Part shown: piece after piece, positions 31,524-36,152 of the stretch
Layout: every line of letters starts with the position of its first letter
How positions within the stretch are numbered: position 1 is the first letter of the stretch
Assembly: GCA_025352625.1 (NCBI GenBank)
Contig: JANXSR010000436.1
Coordinates: 1 to 36,152, forward strand
Length of the DNA: 36,152 nt
Source: Ferruginibacter sp.
GTDB lineage: Bacteria > Bacteroidota > Bacteroidia > Chitinophagales > Chitinophagaceae
Reading direction: 5' to 3'
The notes under the pieces: model-generated
What the model was told of the DNA's origin: nothing
Databases searched by the model: none
Seen by the model: only the letters and a program-made list of their open reading frames with translations
Position numbers and translations under genes: made by a program

Positions 31524-31904
31524 ATGAAATCAGCAAAAATTATTTTTTGGGTAAGCACTATTTTCATCTTTTTATTTGAAGGTTTAATGCCAGCATTAAC
31601 TTCTCAGACCGAACTTGCAAAAGAAGGTATCCGGCATTTAGGTTACCCGGCATATTTTGGAATTATATTAACTGTTTTTAAAGTGCTGGGGGCTACGGTT
31701 TTAATTATTCCACAAATACCCGGTCGCATTAAAGAATGGGCCTATGTGGGTTTAGCCTTCGATTTTATTTTTGCTTTCGCCAGCTATTGGGCCGTAGACG
31801 GTTTAATAGGATTAACCTTATTTCCATTACTAATATTAGGTATTTTAATTGTGTCTTATATTTATTACCATAAAATAAATTCAACAGCAAAATCACTTTT
31901 TTAA
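31524..31904 (+). CDS. DoxX-like membrane protein
   Basis: The 126-residue inner-membrane protein has four hydrophobic segments: about 5-24, 45-63 (FGIILTVFKVLGATVLIIP), 70-88 and 95-115. The motif KEGIRHLGYPAYFGIILTVFKVLG is characteristic of the DoxX-like (DUF4386-neighbouring) family in Bacteroidota, and the charged Lys within helix 2 is conserved there. The biochemical role is not known. It starts 26 bp after the VOC gene and ends the group, converging on the S41 peptidase gene 31 bp later. Confidence 0.88.
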   Translation: MKSAKIIFWVSTIFIFLFEGLMPALTSQTELAKEGIRHLGYPAYFGIILTVFKVLGATVLIIPQIPGRIKEWAYVGLAFDFIFAFASYWAVDGLIGLTLFPLLILGILIVSYIYYHKINSTAKSLF

Positions 31905-31935
31905 ATTATAAATAATTCGCTATTTCGTTCCCTAC

Positions 31936-33387
31936 TTATTTTAAGTTATTTTTTATTAAGCCAATAGCCGCTTTTAATTCTGTGTCTTCATTATTTAGTA
32001 TATCACCAATTGTGGTATTTATGGGATAATCAGGCATTGCTCCCCTGCCAATATTTTTTGATGTATCAACGTAGTTTAAATATTTTTGCAATGGAACAGT
32101 TAAGGTAAAATTAAATGGCTTCACTTTGCTGTCAGGTAGCATGCCACTATTATTTCCCTGGTAGCCGCCGCCTGTTTCCTGGCCAATAAATATTGCCCTT
32201 TTATTGTAAGATAAAATTGCTGCTACATCCGCACAGGATGACATACAAAAGCCATTTATCAATAGGTAAGTCTTTCCTGTAAAGTTATTTTTTGCCGGTT
32301 GTTGTTCTTCATAAAAATCGAAATCATTTACATGCTTTGCTTTTTGCCAAAGCCATGTGCTATCCTTTTGGATTGGCTTTTTATAATATAGTTTTAATGC
32401 AGGTCCTTTAATTTCTTTAGCAATAGCCGTCGTAACTTCTATCCTGTCCCAGTAACGAAAAGGCTTATCGAAGAAATAGCTTGTAAACAAGGCTGCATAT
32501 GGGTCAGAACCGCCTGTATTATCCCGTAAATCCACTACCAGGTTTTGAATATTATTTGCTTTTAGTGTAGTAAATGCCTGGTCAATAAATTGTTTAAAAT
32601 CCTGATTACCTTTTTTTATATCTGTCTTTGCAAAAGAATGAATGGTGAGGAAACCAATAGCATGCTCCATTTTAAATTCCAGTTGTTTTGGCCTTACAGG
32701 CTCACTTAAAAATCCGTCTTCTGCAATATCGTTGAACTTTGCGCCTTTTACCTGGCAGGTTATTTCAATACTATTTTGCTTTGTTACAAGTATAAAATTT
32801 TCTGTAAGGTCAATGCTTCGGTACCAGGAAGGAAACTGATAATACAATGTTCTGTATTTCATGGTTAAATTATACCCGTCTGATGGAATTAATGAAAGCA
32901 ACTGGTTAATAATTTGATCAATGGTTTGTCCGTTGATACTTACAATTTCATCTCCCGGCAAAATAGATTTATTGGCAGAATAATTTTTTACGATGTACGC
33001 TTTGTTACCAGTAAAATAAACCTGAAATGGAAACAGATTTGGTTGTTGGTTCAGGTAATCTTTATATTCCTGTGGAAGCGAAATTCCTGTATGCAGGCAA
33101 TTAATTTTAGCAATTATTTGCTTTAATTTCAGGAACGCCCCTAATTCTGTAAGCGAATCTTTAATGGTGAATTTAATAGAGTCGATGTATTTATTAAAAT
33201 CCTGTTTAGATGTGTACCTGTAAAAACCCGGATGCTTCAGGCTTAGTTCATTTGTAATTTCATCAATGGTTTGTTTAACTGTGTCAGCCGAAAATTTTTG
33301 ATATGCAAATTTTGAAACTGGTAACTGCGCCACTGATAGTTGTACAAGAGAAAAAACTGCAATGATTAATAGTAGAAGTCTTGCCAT
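31936..33387 (-). CDS. Secreted S41-family peptidase with PDZ-like region
   Basis: The 483-residue protein starts at ATG 33387, which places a proper signal peptide (MARLLLLIIAVFSLVQLSVA then Q) at the N-terminus; the frame stays open 72 codons further upstream but that stretch is not signal-like. A helical region (about 30-110) precedes a PDZ-like segment (YSANKSILPGDEIVSINGQT). The S41 tail-specific protease core follows: LVVDLRDNTGGSDPYAALF, then INGFCMSSCADVAAIL with the likely nucleophile Ser384, and GQETGGG, GAMPDYPI near the end. The classic Ser-Lys dyad lysine cannot be placed with certainty. It acts in the periplasm or outside. It converges with the DoxX-like gene and has no operon partner. 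Confidence 0.9.
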   Translation of the reverse strand: MARLLLLIIAVFSLVQLSVAQLPVSKFAYQKFSADTVKQTIDEITNELSLKHPGFYRYTSKQDFNKYIDSIKFTIKDSLTELGAFLKLKQIIAKINCLHTGISLPQEYKDYLNQQPNLFPFQVYFTGNKAYIVKNYSANKSILPGDEIVSINGQTIDQIINQLLSLIPSDGYNLTMKYRTLYYQFPSWYRSIDLTENFILVTKQNSIEITCQVKGAKFNDIAEDGFLSEPVRPKQLEFKMEHAIGFLTIHSFAKTDIKKGNQDFKQFIDQAFTTLKANNIQNLVVDLRDNTGGSDPYAALFTSYFFDKPFRYWDRIEVTTAIAKEIKGPALKLYYKKPIQKDSTWLWQKAKHVNDFDFYEEQQPAKNNFTGKTYLLINGFCMSSCADVAAILSYNKRAIFIGQETGGGYQGNNSGMLPDSKVKPFNFTLTVPLQKYLNYVDTSKNIGRGAMPDYPINTTIGDILNNEDTELKAAIGLIKNNLK

Positions 33388-33794
33388 TTTTTGAAAGTGA
33401 AAATAGTTTGTGAAGTGTGAAGCAAATGTGAAACTTGGAACCTGGCACAATTGTGTGCCCTGCATTTCTCTACGCTGCAATAAAAGTTGCCCATAGCTTT
33501 TTTTGTAAAAGAGGGCGATGCAACAATTTACCACAAAGCTGCTGCTTAGCCCGGACAAAAATACCATCTCATCAACATAAACCACAACGATTAGTGGCAA
33601 CATTTTTTTGAATGAAAAAGTTGCTGTATTAATTGCATCTTGATTTTATTTTGATTAACTTTCTATAACAATTCAAACATCCTTACGGAAAACAATCTCG
33701 CCTTAATAGTTATTACCACCCTGGTGCCACTGCAATGTTTTATTCGGTATCCCCTTTATTGAATATAAAATACTAAAAATTATAATCACGTAAA
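33388..33794. other. 407-bp intergenic region between divergent genes
   Basis: This region separates the S41 gene (minus) from the right-end pair (plus). The minus frame is open through 33603 but the translated part is not protein-like and carries no start support. A short inverted repeat GGCACA-attg-TGTGCC is at 33444-33459. I found no perfect TAnnTTTG box for either gene, and no RNA gene. Confidence 0.4.
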
Positions 33795-34667
33795 ATGATC
33801 ACTAAAAAAATATCGTCTCAAAAGCAAGTATCTGTAACTACCTATTTGGTGATTTCGATTGTTAGCCTTATTGCGGCTGTTGGCATCGGTTACTATTATT
33901 TTAACTACATGAAACAAGGCAGCACCGAAAAAATGGATGACCGTGTTTTTTATCTGGTGCTGGTACTTTTTGGTATGGCAGCGAGTGCACTAATTTTTGG
34001 CATTATGAATTCATATGCTAGCCTTAAAGGCATACAGGCAGATGTTACCTACAAATTTACGGGGCCTGTAGTAGGCGTTATACTTACTGTGTTAGGTGGT
34101 TTTATGATACCAAAAGGTTCAAGCGATCAGATACTTTCCATCAGGGTGTTTGACCAGGATAAGAACCCCGTTACTAGAGGTAAAGTCACTTTGTCTTTTC
34201 CGCATTACCAGCGGGAAGCATCAGTCAATGAAAAGGGCATGGTGGTGTTTCCCGAAATTCCTTACGACCAGTTGCGAAACAGCATTAGTATTAATGTAGC
34301 AAGTGATGGCTATAGCTCTATAACAATTGATACACTCCTTGGCAATTTTGATCCCATTAATATTACAGTAAATCAATCAAAAATTATTAGGATTGCAGGC
34401 ACTGTAAAAGATGCTGCCGACCGGCCTATTAAAGATGTGGATATAGTTGTTGACGGAACTCCTTATGCAGCAAAAACAATCAATGATGGGAGCTTTAATA
34501 TTCCAATACCTGGATATCATTTCGGCGACAGGATTACCCTAGTTACTTCTCACCCGGCCTATGAGGATAAAGTAAAAGAATTCGACATCGAATCGGGTGA
34601 AATAAATAAGATTGAATTTGTATTGAATCCTCTTCCCATTGTTAACAATAAACCGAAAAGAAAATGA
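33795..34667 (+). CDS. Membrane protein with carboxypeptidase-regulatory-like repeats
   Basis: The 290-residue protein has three hydrophobic segments in its first half: about 15-38 (TYLVISIVSLIAAVGIGYYY), 51-70 and 88-108 (VVGVILTVLGGFMIP). The second half is soluble and contains two beta-sandwich units: VFDQDKNPVTRGKVTLSF (about 120-190) and IAGTVKDAADRPIKDVDIVV (about 200-280, ending IEFVLNP). The latter is a good match to carboxypeptidase-regulatory-like domains, which in Bacteroidota often precede outer-membrane proteins. I do not recognise the whole architecture as a named family. Its TGA overlaps the ATG of the next gene (ATGA at 34664-34667), so the two are translationally coupled and probably work together. 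Confidence 0.75.
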   Translation: MITKKISSQKQVSVTTYLVISIVSLIAAVGIGYYYFNYMKQGSTEKMDDRVFYLVLVLFGMAASALIFGIMNSYASLKGIQADVTYKFTGPVVGVILTVLGGFMIPKGSSDQILSIRVFDQDKNPVTRGKVTLSFPHYQREASVNEKGMVVFPEIPYDQLRNSISINVASDGYSSITIDTLLGNFDPINITVNQSKIIRIAGTVKDAADRPIKDVDIVVDGTPYAAKTINDGSFNIPIPGYHFGDRITLVTSHPAYEDKVKEFDIESGEINKIEFVLNPLPIVNNKPKRK

Positions 34668-36152
34668 AAACAATTATTCTTTTTATTACCTTGTTTGTTA
34701 TTTTACTGAACGGGGCTATTGCACAAGAGGTAATCATTAAAGGCACACTACGCTGCATGAATAATGGCACCACTTCCACGAGGGGTGCAGTTAACATTAT
34801 CATCATCCCTTCTTTTAATCCAAAGGCCGCTGTGGCAACTACCACTACACCGCAGGGCTTTTTTCAGGTGAATACCGGCTGGAATACAAAAGACCTGAAA
34901 GATAAAGATGTATCGCTCTACATTATTACCAAATGCAGCAACTGCAAAAAAGTGCAGCGGGTATTTATTTCGGAAGACCTGGATAAACGCAATACCGATC
35001 CCACTAAAATGTATGTTACTGTAAAAGGCTGGAAGATTTTGGAGAATTGTAAAGAGTCAGAACTGCCGGATATGTTATCCGAAAAAATGCTTGATTCTGC
35101 TCACCATCTTCCGGCGCAAAGTGTAAATGGAAAAGCACCTGGCAGCCCAGCATTAGGGCCGGTTTCTTTTATTAATTTATTTGAAAAACTGGCAACTGCT
35201 GCTGCCACCGCCAATTCAGGCTTATTTAAAGCAATAAGTATACAGCCTGGAAAAATCAGGTATGGCATGTTCCTGCATTCTTCCCCTATAACCAATACCG
35301 ATAATACAGGTTTCAATTTTGCACCTTCCCGCAATCTTTCAGAAGCAGTGTTTTGGAATGCTGCTGCTATAGCAAATAGCAATAAGCCAAATAATATAAG
35401 CCTGCTGTCAAATTTTAAGAACAATATAAAATTATCAGGCTATCAACAAATCAACAAACAATTTTACATGGGCCTGGGTGCTATTTATACAAAGCAAGAT
35501 GAGTTTAGGCAAATACTGGTTACTGATATAAGTACTGAAAGTTTTACTCTACCTGTTATACATCCGGAAAAATTAAAAGAATTTGCAGTCTTTTTATCGC
35601 CAGTATATGCCATCAATAATACTATAAGTGTAGGGGTTACCATTAAATCAGTGTGGCAACAATTTAACAACCCCAACCTCATTGCTATGGAGCAGAATAA
35701 TGGCACAGCATACAATTTCTTTAGGGACGATTCCATCAATCAACATCATTTCGATATAGATGCTTCCTTTAGTTATAAAATAAACAGTTTTTTACAGGCC
35801 GGCATTTCTGTAATGAATATTGCTGGTACAAAATTGTATGCAGATATGTTTATAAAAGATTCAGCCAACCAATCGTATGTAAACCAACGGGCATATGGTA
35901 TTGGCCTGTGTTATAAAAGGGGCAGACTTAATGTTGGTGTTGATGTATTGCTTACTGAGAAGAAATTATATGATGCTGCTGTAGGAGTAAACTATGTTCC
36001 ATTTAATGACGGATTGATTGCAGCCGGATATGCTGTCAAACAAAAAAGTTTTTCCGCCATGTTTAAATTAAAGCATTTCAAAATTGCCTACATCAACGAC
36101 AATAATTTGATAATAAATGATGTGAAAGTTGCGAAAAATAAAGTTTTTAATG
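34664..36152 (+). CDS. Exported beta-barrel-like protein, partial at window end
   Basis: An open frame of 496 codons runs from ATG 34664 off the right edge with no stop. The signal peptide is MKTIILFITLFVILLNGAIA then Q. Residues about 23-125 form an N-terminal beta domain of carboxypeptidase-regulatory type (IIKGTLRCMNNGTTSTRGAV), with a CSNCKK motif at 91-96. From about residue 185 onward the sequence alternates as amphipathic strands (YQQINKQFYMGLGAIYT, then FDIDASFSYKINSFLQAGIS, then VGVDVLLTEKKLYDAAVGV), which reads as an outer-membrane beta-barrel of the PorP/SprF or OMP type. Specific family not recognised. It is coupled by an ATGA overlap to the membrane protein upstream. The C-terminus lies beyond the window. 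Confidence 0.75.
   Translation, partial: MKTIILFITLFVILLNGAIAQEVIIKGTLRCMNNGTTSTRGAVNIIIIPSFNPKAAVATTTTPQGFFQVNTGWNTKDLKDKDVSLYIITKCSNCKKVQRVFISEDLDKRNTDPTKMYVTVKGWKILENCKESELPDMLSEKMLDSAHHLPAQSVNGKAPGSPALGPVSFINLFEKLATAAATANSGLFKAISIQPGKIRYGMFLHSSPITNTDNTGFNFAPSRNLSEAVFWNAAAIANSNKPNNISLLSNFKNNIKLSGYQQINKQFYMGLGAIYTKQDEFRQILVTDISTESFTLPVIHPEKLKEFAVFLSPVYAINNTISVGVTIKSVWQQFNNPNLIAMEQNNGTAYNFFRDDSINQHHFDIDASFSYKINSFLQAGISVMNIAGTKLYADMFIKDSANQSYVNQRAYGIGLCYKRGRLNVGVDVLLTEKKLYDAAVGVNYVPFNDGLIAAGYAVKQKSFSAMFKLKHFKIAYINDNNLIINDVKVAKNKVFN

Noticed and set aside
33388-33603. 72-residue N-terminal extension of the S41 peptidase
   Set aside because: It would bury a clear signal peptide (MARLLLLIIAVFSLVQLSVA) inside the protein; the extension has no recognisable sequence features.

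Overview
The window reads as chromosome from a low-GC member of the Bacteroidota, most likely family Chitinophagaceae or a close relative. Evidence seen in the sequence: promoters of the Bacteroidota form TTG-N19-21-TAnnTTTG, few recognisable Shine-Dalgarno sites, a protein with a type IX secretion sorting domain, and lineage-typical families (Cys-rich RicT/PSP1, serC next to DUF1015, 2TM, GlxA/DUF1801/DoxX neighbours). I see no rRNA, tRNA, CRISPR array, insertion sequence, prophage or plasmid gene.

Layout. 1-912: a rearranged ricT (PSP1) gene, with its 5' two-thirds on the minus strand and what looks like its own 3' end on the plus strand, facing each other across a short junction. 1204-5987 (minus): holB, a long perfect hairpin terminator, and a two-gene M16 peptidase operon (catalytic subunit, then inactive subunit with a C-terminal extension). 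6165-7712 (plus): HerA-like DUF853 ATPase. 7734-15215 (minus): long-chain acyl-CoA synthetase, 2TM protein, TPR protein, DUF1015 and serC, a zinc phospholipase C-like protein, and DUF502. 15355-19103 (minus): a small lipoprotein followed by a large secreted alpha/beta-hydrolase-like protein with a type IX sorting domain.

19371-26553 (plus): a complete TetR-TolC-MFP-RND efflux operon. A 28-bp palindrome lies between the -33 and -7 boxes of the tetR promoter, which suggests autoregulation. An unusual 245-bp array of CCCCTAAAGGGG palindromes, three in each orientation, separates the adaptor and pump genes, and a strong hairpin ends the operon. 26669-29164 (plus): DJ-1/PfpI protein, kynurenine-formamidase-like hydrolase, small membrane protein, GNAT acetyltransferase. 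29217-31904: a GlxA/AraC regulator divergent from DUF1801, a small HMA-like protein, a VOC protein and a DoxX-like protein. 31936-33387 (minus): secreted S41 peptidase. 33795-36152 (plus): an inner-membrane protein with carboxypeptidase-regulatory-like repeats, coupled by an ATGA overlap to an outer-membrane beta-barrel-like protein that runs off the window.

Most of the window is ordinary core genome. The items most worth a second look are the ricT fold-back junction, the palindrome array inside the efflux operon, the tetR operator/promoter overlap, start codons lying only 4 nt after a -7 box (leaderless mRNAs), and the coupled membrane/barrel pair at the right end.
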